Assembly: GCF_019264485.1 (NCBI RefSeq)
Contig: NZ_JAHVAA010000011.1
Coordinates: 372,001 to 436,000 of the forward strand
Reading direction: 5' to 3'
Source of the DNA: Sediminibacterium sp.
GTDB taxonomy: Bacteria; Bacteroidota; Bacteroidia; Chitinophagales; Chitinophagaceae
DNA length: 64,000 nt
In this document: in pieces, positions 1 to 9,239 of the stretch
Layout: the number at the start of each line of letters is the position of its first letter
Position numbering within the stretch: the stretch's first letter is position 1
Notes under the pieces: model-generated
What the model was told of the DNA's origin: nothing
The model's database searches: none
What the model saw: the letters and a program-made list of their open reading frames with translations, nothing else
Translations under genes and position numbers: made by a program

Positions 1-459
1 CTCTTTGCTGTAGGAACTGTCTGCAAAATTGATCCAGTAGCCACTTTGCATAAAAGGTTTTAGTGTAGTGCTGTCGTAGCCTGCATCGATGCCTTTTATT
101 AGAACACCTTCAATCTCATTTTTATTTTCTATCACTGCCGATTTGGTAGCAAAATTCTGTACCCTTATCACGCCGGTTTGTAAACGAATGGTTTGTCGGA
201 TGCCACTGTCCATGGTTAATGGTGTTTCCTCAGCGATCAGCGATTTGCCTGCTTCATATTTCTGTACCCTCATATGCCCCCAGAAACTGAAAATTTTGCC
301 TGCAACAGTATGTTGAAACCCATTTACAAAAGCCAGTGTAATGATCATGGCCATTACACTCAGTGTAGTGGCCGCAATCGACAAACGAATGATAAAGCGG
401 GAAAAAGAATGTTGATGATTAAATGCAATTCTTTTAGCTATGTCGAATGAAAGTCCCAA
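1..459 (-). CDS. LolC/FtsX-type ABC transporter permease (3' part outside window)
   Basis: The visible 153 codons are the N-terminal part of an inner-membrane permease; the rest lies beyond base 1. The start is read as TTG at 459-457, giving LGLSFDIAKRIAFNHQHSFS. No in-frame ATG lies close upstream, and the first candidate ATG (residue 36) would cut into the first membrane segment. A cytoplasmic amphipathic start is followed by a membrane helix (about residues 22-45, IIRLSIAATTLSVMAMIITL) and then a periplasmic MacB-like core beginning near VAGKIFSFWGHMRVQ. Family members export lipoproteins (LolCDE) or act in FtsX-like machines, together with an ATPase that is not visible here. The assignment rests on the N-terminal pattern only, so the exact subfamily is open. 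It is divergent from the T9SS plug gene. Confidence 0.7.
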   Translation of the reverse strand, partial: MGLSFDIAKRIAFNHQHSFSRFIIRLSIAATTLSVMAMIITLAFVNGFQHTVAGKIFSFWGHMRVQKYEAGKSLIAEETPLTMDSGIRQTIRLQTGVIRVQNFATKSAVIENKNEIEGVLIKGIDAGYDSTTLKPFMQSGYWINFADSSYSKE

Positions 460-569
460 ATGGCATGATTTTGGTAAAAATACGAACTGCCGATGAATGA
501 TCGGAACTTATCGCTGTGGTGTTTCTGTATTGTATTATCTTGTATTGCTAAGCACCTTATTTAAGTACT

Positions 570-1853
570 ATGAATGGTTGTTTAATTACCCTGGTTATTG
601 TTTTATTGACGAATAGCGTGGTTGCGCAACGACAGCCCGATCGTGTATACATGGAAGGCATAAAAACGGTAAAACTGTTTCAGCAAAACGATCAGCAATC
701 AATTCCACTGATAAAGCTCGGAAGCGCCGATCAGCTGGAGCTGCATTTTGATGATATGGCAGCTTATCCGCGCAATTTCTTTTATACGTATCAGTTATGT
801 AATGCCGACTGGACTCCTGCATTGTTAAATCCTTTTGATTATATCCGTGGTTTTGTACAGAACCGTTTATCGCAATACCGGATGTCATCTATTGCACTTA
901 CACGTTACATACATTACCAGGCATTACTGCCCGACAGAAGTGCAGTTCCTACCAAGAGTGGTAACTATCTGTTAAAAGTATTTTTGGATGGAGATACTTC
1001 CAAGCTGGCTTTTACCAAACGGATCATGATAGTAGATGATAAGGTAAATATTGGAGCCAGAATAGCACAGCCTTTTAATAACAGTCTCATACGCACCCAT
1101 CAGAAAATACAGGTAACAGTGGCTACCAAAGACCTGAATATCATGAGTCCGCAGCAGCAAACCAAACTTGTAATTATTCAGAATAACCGCTGGAACGATG
1201 CTGCCACAGGGCTGCAACCTGCTTTTATACGTAACAATGTACTGGAGTACAATGGAGAGCAGGATGCTTTATTTCCTGCAGGCAAAGAATACAGATGGGC
1301 TGACCTGCGTAGTTTTCGTTTTTCGAGCGACCGTATTGATAGAATAGATAAAACGGCCCAACCCAATCTTATCTATATAAAACCCGATCTTGTAAGAAAC
1401 GATCTGCGTTATGCATTTTTTAATGACAGAAATGGATGGAATGAAATTGGTACCACTGAATCAATTAATCCATGGTGGCAGGGTGATTATGCTTATGTAA
1501 CATTTACTTTACTGCCACCCAATGCAAAACCATTTGCAGGGAAAGAGGTGTTTATAACGGGAGAATTTACCGGTAACCAGGCAGGCGACAGCTCATTGAT
1601 GGAATTTGATACGGAGAAAGGCTTGTACAAAAAAACACTTTTCCTAAAACAGGGTTATTACAGTTATAATTACGTTACAAAAGATAAAAATGGGGTAACC
1701 GTAAGATCAGATCCGGCACTTACAGAAGGTAATTACTGGGAAACGGAAAATGAATACCTCATATTATTCTATTTCCGCCCACTTAGTGGCAGGCATGATG
1801 AGCTGGTGGGTATTACCCGACTGAATTCAAGAAACCTTGGCAGTGGATTTTAA
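570..1853 (+). CDS. Type IX secretion system plug protein (DUF5103)
   Basis: A 427-residue secreted protein. The N-terminal signal peptide (about residues 1-19, ending VVAQ) directs it to the periplasm or outer membrane. It matches the DUF5103 family, whose N-terminal domain is the 'Plug' subunit bound to the giant SprA translocon of the type IX secretion system. There it blocks the periplasmic side of the pore. Family-typical stretches include the region around FDDMAAYPRNFFYTYQLCNA and the C-terminal NYWETENEYLILFYFRPLSG. The length is usual for the family. It stands alone here, with a long inverted repeat 40 bases after the stop. The family call comes from sequence pattern; the plug role is known from the Flavobacterium SprA complex. 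Confidence 0.85.
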   Translation: MNGCLITLVIVLLTNSVVAQRQPDRVYMEGIKTVKLFQQNDQQSIPLIKLGSADQLELHFDDMAAYPRNFFYTYQLCNADWTPALLNPFDYIRGFVQNRLSQYRMSSIALTRYIHYQALLPDRSAVPTKSGNYLLKVFLDGDTSKLAFTKRIMIVDDKVNIGARIAQPFNNSLIRTHQKIQVTVATKDLNIMSPQQQTKLVIIQNNRWNDAATGLQPAFIRNNVLEYNGEQDALFPAGKEYRWADLRSFRFSSDRIDRIDKTAQPNLIYIKPDLVRNDLRYAFFNDRNGWNEIGTTESINPWWQGDYAYVTFTLLPPNAKPFAGKEVFITGEFTGNQAGDSSLMEFDTEKGLYKKTLFLKQGYYSYNYVTKDKNGVTVRSDPALTEGNYWETENEYLILFYFRPLSGRHDELVGITRLNSRNLGSGF

Positions 1854-1893
1854 AGTTCACATAAAATCAATAACTCAACGCTTAACTCCCCTC

Positions 1894-1972
1894 CTCCCTT
1901 TCTCTTTGCTAAATTCCTCTTGAATATTCGCTAGGTAACTCAATGCAAGAGTTTTAACAAAGAGAAAGGGAG
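1894..1972. repeat. Long inverted repeat, CTCCCTTTCTCTTTG family
   Basis: The arm CTCCCTTTCTCTTTG at 1894-1908 pairs perfectly with 1958-1972. After one mismatch TAAA (1910-1913) pairs with 1953-1956, and CTCTTG (1917-1922) pairs with CAAGAG (1946-1951). There is no U-tract directly after it. The same words recur at 38771-38849 and, shorter, at 29274-29309. It follows the T9SS plug gene and could end or stabilise that transcript. Just downstream, ATCTGCGAATCTGCGGCTAA (1998-2017) looks like a single arm of another repeat type. Confidence 0.8.
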
Positions 1973-2095
1973 CCGTTTGATATGGGTAAGATTAAAATCT
2001 GCGAATCTGCGGCTAATATATTTACACTCATAGGGTTAAATCTAAAATTACCGGGTAACTAACTCAAAAAATTAGGGAAAATAGGAGCCAACCCT

Positions 2096-2103
2096 TACTT
2101 TTG
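2096..2103 (+). promoter_or_regulatory. -7 promoter element of the SRP RNA gene
   Basis: TACTTTTG matches the Bacteroidota -7 consensus TAnnTTTG exactly. It sits five bases before the first base of the SRP RNA stem, where transcription should begin. No clear TTTG -33 element is found about 20 bases upstream, which is common for strong RNA promoters in this phylum. Confidence 0.6.
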
Positions 2104-2107
2104 CACC

Positions 2108-2201
2108 GGCAGGTCTTACACGACCAGCTCCTGCCGAACCTCCCCAGGGCAGGAATGCAGCAAGGATAGGCGGTTGAGCGGTGCGATGTGAGTAGCCTGC
2201 C
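2108..2201 (+). ncRNA. ffs: Bacterial small signal recognition particle RNA (4.5S type)
   Basis: This is the RNA scaffold of the signal recognition particle; it binds Ffh and carries membrane proteins to the Sec translocon. The closing stem is formed by GGCAGG (2108-2113) and CCTGCC (2196-2201). The conserved domain IV appears as CCCCAGGGCAGGAATGCAGC (2142-2161) followed by AAGGATAGGCGG, the symmetric and asymmetric internal loops and tetraloop region recognised by Ffh. A T-run at 2203-2209 follows directly and probably ends transcription. At about 94 nucleotides it is the short form without an Alu domain. It has its own -7 promoter element. Recognition of the domain IV consensus is strong. 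Confidence 0.93.
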
Positions 2202-2211
2202 ATTTTTTTCC

Positions 2212-2242
2212 CCCTTTCGCCCCTGAAGGGATCACGAAAGGG
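2212..2242 (+). other. Hairpin in the leader of the transaldolase gene
   Basis: CCCTTTCG (2212-2219) pairs perfectly with CGAAAGGG (2235-2242), with a 15-base loop that itself contains CCCTGAAGGG. It lies between the SRP RNA T-run and the transaldolase start at 2260. It could be a processing or leader structure, or chance. Confidence 0.4.
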
Positions 2243-2259
2243 ATTTTAATGTATACACT

Positions 2260-2910
2260 ATGAAATTTTTTATTGACACCGGTAATCTCGCACAAATTAA
2301 AGAAGCAAATGACTTAGGTATCCTGGATGGTGTAACCACCAATCCTTCACTGATGGCCAAAGAAGGCATAAAAGGGGAAGAAGCCATTGCTAATCACTAC
2401 AAAACCATTTGCGAACTGGTAGATGGAGATGTAAGTGCTGAAGTATTGTCTACCGATTTTGCCACCATGGTAGAAGAGGGAAAAAAACTCGCCGTTATTC
2501 ATCCGAATATCGTTGTAAAAGTTCCGATGATTAAAGATGGTATCAAAGCCATTAAATGGTTTACAGATAATGGTATCCGTACCAACTGTACACTGGTATT
2601 TTCTGCCGGACAGGCCATTCTGGCTGCAAAAGCAGGTGCTACTTATGTATCTCCCTTCATTGGTCGTATCGACGACAGTGGTTGGGACGGCATGGAACTG
2701 ATTGGTCAGATCCGTCATATTTATGATATACAGGGATTCAAAACAGAAATCCTCGCTGCATCTATCCGCAGTGCATTACACATTACCAAAGCAGCTGAAC
2801 TGGGTGCCGATGTATGTACCTGTCCACTTGATTCTATTCTGGGATTGTTAAAACATCCCTTGACTGATATTGGACTGGCGAAGTTTCTGGAAGACGCTAA
2901 AAAAATGTAA
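2260..2910 (+). CDS. tal: Transaldolase (small MipB/TalC type)
   Basis: A 216-residue cytoplasmic enzyme of the short transaldolase / fructose-6-phosphate aldolase family. It transfers dihydroxyacetone units between sugar phosphates in the non-oxidative pentose phosphate pathway. Visible features are the family start [28 protein letters not shown] at residues 24-31, the Schiff-base lysine in VVKVPM (Lys87), NCTLVFS, and SPFIGRIDD near residue 132. Full length for the family (about 215 residues). Whether it acts as transaldolase or as F6P aldolase cannot be told with certainty from sequence; most Bacteroidota members are annotated as transaldolase. It is followed by a strong terminator. Confidence 0.93.
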   Translation: MKFFIDTGNLAQIKEANDLGILDGVTTNPSLMAKEGIKGEEAIANHYKTICELVDGDVSAEVLSTDFATMVEEGKKLAVIHPNIVVKVPMIKDGIKAIKWFTDNGIRTNCTLVFSAGQAILAAKAGATYVSPFIGRIDDSGWDGMELIGQIRHIYDIQGFKTEILAASIRSALHITKAAELGADVCTCPLDSILGLLKHPLTDIGLAKFLEDAKKM

Positions 2911-2932
2911 TTTTCTTTTGAGTGAAATAGAA

Positions 2933-2958
2933 GCCGGATCTGTATGATCCGGCTTTTT
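2933..2958. terminator. Intrinsic terminator after transaldolase
   Basis: GCCGGATC (2933-2940) and GATCCGGC (2946-2953) form a perfect 8-bp stem with a 5-base loop, followed by TTTTTG. It lies between convergent genes, so it serves the plus-strand gene. The minus strand lacks a long T-run. Confidence 0.9.
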
Positions 2959-2970
2959 GTTTTATATCCT

Positions 2971-4026
2971 TTATAGTTTGTCTTTAACTGTAATTGCTTT
3001 TCTTTCTCTGCTGCTTGTTCTGGCTGCTTCCAGTATCTGCATAACACGTATACCATCTTTTGCCGAAACAGGGTTTTCTCCTTTTCCTGTCAGTGCATCG
3101 TATAAGCGCGCATAATAGTGACTATAGTTGCCTGCAATCGTTGGAATCGTTCTACGCTCCTCCATACCATGGATTTTCGTGTTCAATAAACCCATTTCAG
3201 ATTCAGGCTCTACACCCCAGTTTGGCTGATCGGGTTTTCCACCTGCCAGCAATGCGCCTTCCTGTATATCGGCTCTTGATTTGATGAATGATCCATATAA
3301 TCCGTGAACAGTAAAAGAAGGTAAGGGCTCTTTCACCAACAGGCTCGACTTTAAACGCACTCTTATAGATGGGTAATACAAAAGCAGGTCGATATAATCG
3401 TCAACCTGTGAGTTGCGTCGCAAGGTTCGTATATCGGCAAACACAGCATCCGGCATACCAAACAGGCATACAGCCTGATCAATTAAATGTGGCCCGAGAT
3501 CGTATAACAAACCTGCTCCCGGAGCGGCTGTTTCTTTATGCAGTTTCGGACTCAGTTCTTCTTTATACCGGTCGAAATGAAATTCAGCTTCATGCACGGG
3601 CCCCAGTAGTCCGTCGCTGATTACTTTTTGTACAGTCTGAAAATCACTATCCCACCTGCGATTCTGAAATACCGATAAGAGCCTGTTTTTTTCTGTTGCC
3701 AGACGATCGAGTTCAACGGCTTCATCAACAGTGGTGGTAAACGCTTTTTCTACCACTACATGTTTATTTGCTTCCAGTGCTTTTTTGGCATAGTCGAAAT
3801 GTGTTCCGGTAGGGGTGTTAACAACAATCAGTTCAATACTCTTATCATCGAGCAGTTCCTCCATTGATCTGGCAATATGTACATAGGGATAAACTTCTGT
3901 TGATTCAGACTTTGTTCTTTCCCAGATGGCTTTGAGTTCAAAGCCAGGGTGCAGGTGAATAAAAGGCGCATGGAATACTTTGCCGGATAAGCCAAAAGAT
4001 AGAATGGCAGTTTTAATAATTTGCAT
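2971..4026 (-). CDS. Gfo/Idh/MocA family oxidoreductase
   Basis: A 351-residue cytoplasmic NAD(P)-dependent dehydrogenase. The N-terminal Rossmann fold starts MQIIKTAILSFGLSGKVFHA, a glycine-poor variant (SFGLSGKVFH) typical of the YdgJ/YhhX-like oxidoreductases. The catalytic-domain signature VVEKAFTTTVDEA (about residues 91-103) corresponds to the E-K-P motif, but with Ala in place of Pro. The C-terminal domain includes LLYDLGPHLIDQAV (about residues 172-185), with the conserved Asp-x2-x-His. The substrate is probably a sugar or cyclitol and is not identifiable. It is transcribed alone, convergent with transaldolase. The EKA instead of EKP motif is a feature of the YdgJ branch. Confidence 0.85.
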   Translation of the reverse strand: MQIIKTAILSFGLSGKVFHAPFIHLHPGFELKAIWERTKSESTEVYPYVHIARSMEELLDDKSIELIVVNTPTGTHFDYAKKALEANKHVVVEKAFTTTVDEAVELDRLATEKNRLLSVFQNRRWDSDFQTVQKVISDGLLGPVHEAEFHFDRYKEELSPKLHKETAAPGAGLLYDLGPHLIDQAVCLFGMPDAVFADIRTLRRNSQVDDYIDLLLYYPSIRVRLKSSLLVKEPLPSFTVHGLYGSFIKSRADIQEGALLAGGKPDQPNWGVEPESEMGLLNTKIHGMEERRTIPTIAGNYSHYYARLYDALTGKGENPVSAKDGIRVMQILEAARTSSRERKAITVKDKL

Positions 4027-4154
4027 ATGAATGATTGAAAGGAGAACTAAAATAAACCATTCTCACGACTTTCTTAACCCGTACTTATTTAACGAAACAG
4101 TGTTTCGCAGAGTTGGTTTGTTATTTGTGAGAGGATGTGATGGTAAGTGTAAGA

Positions 4155-4184
4155 ATAAAAAAACCTGCTGTTGATGAGCAGGTT
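4155..4184 (-). terminator. Intrinsic terminator of the S9 peptidase gene
   Basis: AACCTGCT (4162-4169) pairs with AGCAGGTT (4177-4184) around a 7-base loop. On the minus strand the stem runs into a T-tract (A-run 4157-4163 on plus). T residues on the other side make it usable in both directions. Confidence 0.85.
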
Positions 4185-4201
4185 TTTCTTTTTAATGAAT
4201 C

Positions 4202-6955
4202 TTATTGGCCAGCGGGTTTTTCTCTCGCTTTCATTTTGTCCATATAACTGATACCGTCAATGATCCATTTCTCTGCAGGCTTACCGAGGAGATAATGTTC
4301 AAACCATTCACGCTGACGTTTCTGGTAATCAACCTGGTTTTCTTTTTTGGCCAGGCCATGATTCTCATCTGCATATACCAGCATAACATGTGGTTTCTCC
4401 ATCCTGCGCATGGTACCATACATTTCAATGCCCTGATGCCAGTCAACAGCACCATCTTTATCGCCAAAAGCCACTAATAAAGGTGCTTTTATTTTTGCAG
4501 CATTGAACATGGGTGAGTTACGAATATGCTCCTGTGTACGCTCATACCATGGACCATCAAAACGACCCTGACTGGTTTCGAAAATTTTCTGATCGGGGGT
4601 ACCGGTATTCCAGTAAATAGACAATGACATACTGATCAGATCGGTTAGAGGAGCACCTGCGCAAGCTGCTTTGAAAATATCTGTTTGTGTGATGATAAAA
4701 GATGTCTGATAAGCACCCCAGCTATGTCCCATTAAACCTACTTTGGTTTTATCGATCATGCCTGTTTTTAATACTTCTTCTACAGCAGGCACTACACAGT
4801 TTACGGCACTCATACCAGGTTCATTCGTATCATATACTATATCGGGTCTGAAAACGAAATAACCATTGCTGGTATAGTTGGTGGTATTATAAGCACTGCG
4901 TTCAGAAGGTGTAACATAACCATGAACTGTGTTCGACAAGAGTTCATAGATGTAAACAATCATCGGATATTGTTTGCCGGGCTCATAATTGGCAGGATAG
5001 AATAAGGCGCCCTGTAATTTTTTGCCCTTTTTACTGGTGAAATTCACCAGCTCGCTCTTACCCCAGAAATAATCGGTTTGCTGCGGGTTGGTGCCGGTAA
5101 TTTTTTTCTGGTTGCTGAAATCATCGGTTACATATAGTTCTGGTGACAGGTTGTAATCCTGTTTTACATAGCTGAAGCTATTGGCTTCTGTTGCTTTTGT
5201 AATACGGCCTACAGAAAGGTTTTCATAGATCAGTGACTGAACAGTATTGTTCTCGAGTTTGGCATAACCAAATTTCTTTGTTTTATCTCCATACAAAGAA
5301 ATATAAATGGGTTTGCTGTCGTCGATATAAGGGTATTCAAAATCGGTTCTTGTTACCCGGTGTGTAATTTCATCTTTCTCACCATTAGTAATCTTTCTGG
5401 CAGCACTGCCATCAGGTTTTACTGCCCAGATATTGTACTCGTCATACAACAAAACTTCCTTATCGTCTTTTATCCAGCCACCCAAACCAAATGGAGGTTT
5501 GCTGGCAGTATGGTCATCTCTTGTATTCCAGAAAGCGGTTTTGATATTTTGTGTGATGTTAACTGTTTGCTGTGTTGCAACGGAATAAGTCCACCAGTTT
5601 TTATCACGGAAAAAATAAAAATATTTGCCATCGGGAGAAGACTGTGGCCCGGTAAAAAATCCCGCAAGCATTTTTTCATAGAGCAATTTCTCTTCACCGG
5701 TTTTGGTATTTACCAGGAAGAAATCGGCATAATCTTCTTTGAATGCAGGTTTGTATTTTTTGCTGGTAGAAGTAACGGCATATGCCTGGTTGCCACTTAA
5801 TAAAGCCACAGGTGTGTTTTCTTTAGCAAGTTGGTAAAACTGGCTGTTGCCCATATTCCATACCGACAAATAACTGGCTTCTTTGTCCTGCCCGAAAGTA
5901 ATTTTCTGTCTTGGCTGAATTTCAGGATCCTTCCAATGCCAGATATCTACGGCAGCTAATTTATCATCGGGTTTGGCAGCGGGCTTGGGGGCCTGTTTTG
6001 CAGTGTCGCCAGGTTTCTTTTCCTCTTTCTTAGGTTTGGCGGTCCAGGTTTTTATGCCAAAAAACAGGGCATTCATATCATCACTTAACCTCGCTACACT
6101 TCCATTGTGAACACGCATATCTTTTGGAAAACCGCTTGCCTGTTGCGGGTCGAATGTTTTGAGCGATGCATTGGTGTAGAGGTTGGTATAACCATGAACG
6201 GTGGCATTTTCTTCTTCGTAGTCTTTGTGTTTAAAAGTTTTAAAAAATGTAAAACCTTCACCTTCACGCTGCCAGTTAAGCCTTGAAAAACGAAGGGTAT
6301 CGCTCGCAATAATTTTAAGACTGTAATTTTTGAGGTTCAGTAATTCTACTGCATTGCCTGCTGTATTGGCCGATTCTACTATGTATGAGAGGTAATCGCT
6401 TTTCTTGTTGAATGCATATTCTGTTACATTACCAATGGTATGTGTGGTGCCATCGGTCAGGTTTTTTACCAGTAACACACTGCCTTTGTCTTTATGCTCT
6501 TTGGGTGGGGCAAGGTATACTGCAAGAAATTTCCCATTTTTTGAAAAACCAAAACGGCTGATATTCTGCACTACTTCTTTTTTGCCGGTAGCAAGATTGA
6601 GCAATCCCATTTTGTATTCTATAGGCCGGCTCTGTTCACGTAATTTTTCCGCTTCTTTGAAAGGTATGCCGATACGATAAGCTACCCACTGGTTATCGCC
6701 GGAAAACTCAAAGCTGGTAGCAAACTCCAGTTTATATACTTTATCTGTTTTCCGATTAACAATATAGACGGTGTCATTGTCTTCCTGTATGGCAATATGA
6801 TAACCTACCCAGTTGCCATCGGGTGATAAATCGGTGATGCCCATTTGTTGCCATTTACCATAATCGGCGGAGGTAAGTTGTTTTTTTTGCTGTGCATATA
6901 CCGTGGAAGTGATCAAAGAAAAAATGACCAGAAGCAATAGTAATGAATATCTCAT
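4202..6955 (-). CDS. Secreted S9 family (prolyl oligopeptidase-like) serine peptidase
   Basis: A 917-residue exported peptidase. The signal peptide covers about residues 1-21 (ending TVYAQ). The long middle part is a beta-propeller-like region with WD40-like PD40 repeats (for example LSPDGNWVGYHI and SSPDGKYFYFFR). The C-terminal alpha/beta hydrolase carries the catalytic triad: Ser745 in GHSWGAYQ, Asp834 (or neighbouring Asp832) in FGDKDGAVDW, and His866 in ENHGLAKK. A low-complexity KKEEKKPGDTAKQAPKPAAK insert lies near residue 310. Family members cleave oligopeptides in the periplasm. It is transcribed alone, with its own terminator. A second S9 peptidase of different architecture lies at 48971-51385. 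Confidence 0.9.
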   Translation of the reverse strand: MRYSLLLLLVIFSLITSTVYAQQKKQLTSADYGKWQQMGITDLSPDGNWVGYHIAIQEDNDTVYIVNRKTDKVYKLEFATSFEFSGDNQWVAYRIGIPFKEAEKLREQSRPIEYKMGLLNLATGKKEVVQNISRFGFSKNGKFLAVYLAPPKEHKDKGSVLLVKNLTDGTTHTIGNVTEYAFNKKSDYLSYIVESANTAGNAVELLNLKNYSLKIIASDTLRFSRLNWQREGEGFTFFKTFKHKDYEEENATVHGYTNLYTNASLKTFDPQQASGFPKDMRVHNGSVARLSDDMNALFFGIKTWTAKPKKEEKKPGDTAKQAPKPAAKPDDKLAAVDIWHWKDPEIQPRQKITFGQDKEASYLSVWNMGNSQFYQLAKENTPVALLSGNQAYAVTSTSKKYKPAFKEDYADFFLVNTKTGEEKLLYEKMLAGFFTGPQSSPDGKYFYFFRDKNWWTYSVATQQTVNITQNIKTAFWNTRDDHTASKPPFGLGGWIKDDKEVLLYDEYNIWAVKPDGSAARKITNGEKDEITHRVTRTDFEYPYIDDSKPIYISLYGDKTKKFGYAKLENNTVQSLIYENLSVGRITKATEANSFSYVKQDYNLSPELYVTDDFSNQKKITGTNPQQTDYFWGKSELVNFTSKKGKKLQGALFYPANYEPGKQYPMIVYIYELLSNTVHGYVTPSERSAYNTTNYTSNGYFVFRPDIVYDTNEPGMSAVNCVVPAVEEVLKTGMIDKTKVGLMGHSWGAYQTSFIITQTDIFKAACAGAPLTDLISMSLSIYWNTGTPDQKIFETSQGRFDGPWYERTQEHIRNSPMFNAAKIKAPLLVAFGDKDGAVDWHQGIEMYGTMRRMEKPHVMLVYADENHGLAKKENQVDYQKRQREWFEHYLLGKPAEKWIIDGISYMDKMKAREKPAGQ

Positions 6956-7148
6956 GTTGGTTGTTTTATCCAGACAAGATAATAAAAAATGAAGCAGTTT
7001 CCGGAAGCACCTGCAATTTGCAAAAAAGGGGAAGAAAACTTTGCGGTAAATTTTTTGTTAAAATAGCCGCCTGTGGCAACTCTTTCAGGCATCTTTTGTT
7101 ATTGTCGCAATATTTAACCCTTATTACTGGCCTGAATAACAGTTAAAC

Positions 7149-7835
7149 ATGAAGATTTTACTGATTGAGGATGAAGCCGCTGTGGTATCCCTTATTGAGC
7201 GGGGATTAAAAGAAAAGGGACTGGAAGTAAGTGTGGCCATGGATGGCAATACCGGTCTGCAAATGATTCGCGATCACCATTTTAACCTGGTGATTTTAGA
7301 TATCATGCTGCCAGGTATGAATGGGGTGCAGATTTGTAAAGAAATCAGAGCGATTGGTCTGGAGTTGCCCGTTTTAATGCTCACCGCCCTGGGTAGTACA
7401 GAAAATATTGTAACCGGTTTAGACAGCGGTGCAGATGACTATATGGTAAAACCTTTTAAAATAAATGAACTCATTGCCAGGGTAAATGCACTTGGCAGAA
7501 GAACGTTCAGAAAAGTACAGGTTACAGACTCGCATATTTTACAGATAGCCAACCTGCAACTCGATACCGATGCCAAGATTGCTCAGCGCGATGATGAAAT
7601 TATTTCACTTACTTCCACCGAATATAAATTACTGGAGTTCTTTATGAAGAACCAGGCACGTGTACTTTCCCGTATGGAAATACTGGAAAATGTATGGGAT
7701 ATAGATTTTAACCTTGGTACCAATGTGGTAGATGTGTATGTAAACTACCTGCGGAAAAAAATAGACAAGAACCGCGATGCCAAGCTCATTCATACCATGA
7801 TTGGTATGGGATATATGATGAAGGAGAATGCCTGA
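7149..7835 (+). CDS. OmpR/PhoB-family response regulator
   Basis: A 228-residue cytoplasmic transcription factor. The receiver domain (about residues 1-118) has the acidic pocket in LLIEDEA, phosphoacceptor Asp51 in LVILDIMLPG, the switch Thr79 in LMLTALG and Lys101 in DYMVKPF. The C-terminal winged helix (about residues 132-226) contains SLTSTEYKLLEFFMKNQARV and the recognition region NVVDVYVNYLRKKID. Its stop overlaps the kinase start (TGATG), so the two are translationally coupled. The tandem repeats at 9260-9299, just downstream of this operon, have the 11-base period such proteins bind and are the obvious candidate target. The sequence resembles CusR/CopR-type regulators, but the signal is unknown. 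Confidence 0.95.
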   Translation: MKILLIEDEAAVVSLIERGLKEKGLEVSVAMDGNTGLQMIRDHHFNLVILDIMLPGMNGVQICKEIRAIGLELPVLMLTALGSTENIVTGLDSGADDYMVKPFKINELIARVNALGRRTFRKVQVTDSHILQIANLQLDTDAKIAQRDDEIISLTSTEYKLLEFFMKNQARVLSRMEILENVWDIDFNLGTNVVDVYVNYLRKKIDKNRDAKLIHTMIGMGYMMKENA

Positions 7836-9199
7836 TGAATATCCGCAATAAAATTACCACACTGTTTACCATACTCACAGGAGCCATTATCCTGATGCTG
7901 AGTATTTTCATTTATCATTTCAGTAAACGATCTGTAGACAAAGAATTTTTTCACCGCTTGTCTGTTCGCGGAGGTATTGCCGCACAGGCACATTATGAGG
8001 AAGAAACACTGAGTGCTGCAGTGTACAATGAAATCAGGGAAAAACACCTGCAACGTTTACCCGAAGAAAGGGAATATTTTTTTGATACCCTGCCCGATGC
8101 TGATTCACTGAAACAAAGCGGAATTTTATTACCTGTAGGTTTTGAAGACCAGATGGCAAAAAATACACGTGTAGAGTTCATCATCGGTAAAATGTATTAT
8201 GTAGCGATCCCTTACGAGCACGAAGGAAAAAAGTATACCGTACTTATGTCGGCCAGAAACGAATCTGGTGAACTGGCCATGAAAGATATGCGGCAGAATC
8301 TTTTTCTGGGGATAGTATTGTCTGTGATCATTGTATTTGTAGTAGGGCTGCTTTTTTCAGCAGAAATCGTAAATCCTATCTCTACGATTATCAGCAGAGT
8401 GAAAAAAATAAGTGCTTCCAACCTCGACATGCGTTTGCCTGAACGGGAAGGCAAAGGGGAGATAGCCGATTTGACACAGACTTTTAATGACATGCTCGAC
8501 AGGTTAGAGACTTCATTTGAAACGCAGAGAAATTTTGTGAATAAGCTGTCGCACGAGCTGCGCACACCCCTTACAGCTATTATTGGCGAAGCCGAACTGG
8601 CACTTGATAAAGAAAGAAATTCAACAGAATACCAGGAAGCTCTGTCTGTTATTGCAAGAGAAGCCGATCAGTTACATCATTTAACAACCAGCTTATTGGA
8701 ACTGGCACAGGCAGGTAACAGTGTTAATGAAGAATTTATGGGCGAAATTCGACTGGATGAACTGGTCTTGTCGGTAAAAAAGCTGGTTGATTTTACCGAT
8801 CCGCAAAATCATATTCATCTCAACTTTGAAGAACTGCCTGATGATGAAACAAGGATCACCATTTTTGGTAACCAGAATCTCTTAAAGCTGGCCATTACCA
8901 ATGTGGTACAAAATGCCTGTAAGTATTCTAATAATGGAAAAGTAACCATTTCACTAAGGGCTACTGAAAAACAATCTATCCTGATAGTGGAAGACCAGGG
9001 TATTGGTATACCCCAGAAAGAACTCCGTTATATTTTCGACCCTTTCTTCCGGGCCTCCAATACTACCGCCTATAAAGGCTATGGTGTGGGGTTGCCACTG
9101 GCCCAGAAAATAATCCGTATACACCGTGGTGAAATTAAATTCACCTCCATGGAAGGAGCCGGTACCAGGGCCGAAATGCGCTTCCCTATTCAGTCATAA
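7835..9199 (+). CDS. Membrane-bound HAMP sensor histidine kinase
   Basis: A 454-residue inner-membrane kinase paired with the regulator just upstream. Segments in order: TM1 at about 11-29, a periplasmic sensor of roughly 125 residues without a recognisable domain, TM2 at about 156-177, HAMP linker about 178-230, and the dimerisation/phosphoacceptor helix with His240 in NKLSHELRTPLTAIIGE. The ATPase domain follows with an N box (ITNVVQNACKYS), G1 (VEDQGIGIP), F box (IFDPFFR) and G2 (GYGVGLPLAQKI). All catalytic motifs are intact. Its start overlaps the regulator stop by one base. The signal sensed cannot be inferred from the sequence; the adjacent stress-protein/channel operon suggests an envelope or ion stress. 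Confidence 0.95.
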   Translation: MNIRNKITTLFTILTGAIILMLSIFIYHFSKRSVDKEFFHRLSVRGGIAAQAHYEEETLSAAVYNEIREKHLQRLPEEREYFFDTLPDADSLKQSGILLPVGFEDQMAKNTRVEFIIGKMYYVAIPYEHEGKKYTVLMSARNESGELAMKDMRQNLFLGIVLSVIIVFVVGLLFSAEIVNPISTIISRVKKISASNLDMRLPEREGKGEIADLTQTFNDMLDRLETSFETQRNFVNKLSHELRTPLTAIIGEAELALDKERNSTEYQEALSVIAREADQLHHLTTSLLELAQAGNSVNEEFMGEIRLDELVLSVKKLVDFTDPQNHIHLNFEELPDDETRITIFGNQNLLKLAITNVVQNACKYSNNGKVTISLRATEKQSILIVEDQGIGIPQKELRYIFDPFFRASNTTAYKGYGVGLPLAQKIIRIHRGEIKFTSMEGAGTRAEMRFPIQS

Positions 9200-9239
9200 G
9201 CTGCCTGATTTTCAGGGGTTTAAAAATGTTGTAAGAGCC

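Noticed and set aside
6943..7146. Small plus-strand open frame between S9 peptidase and response regulator
   Set aside because: Composition is not protein-like, it overlaps the start of the S9 gene, and it has no recognisable domain. Regarded as chance.
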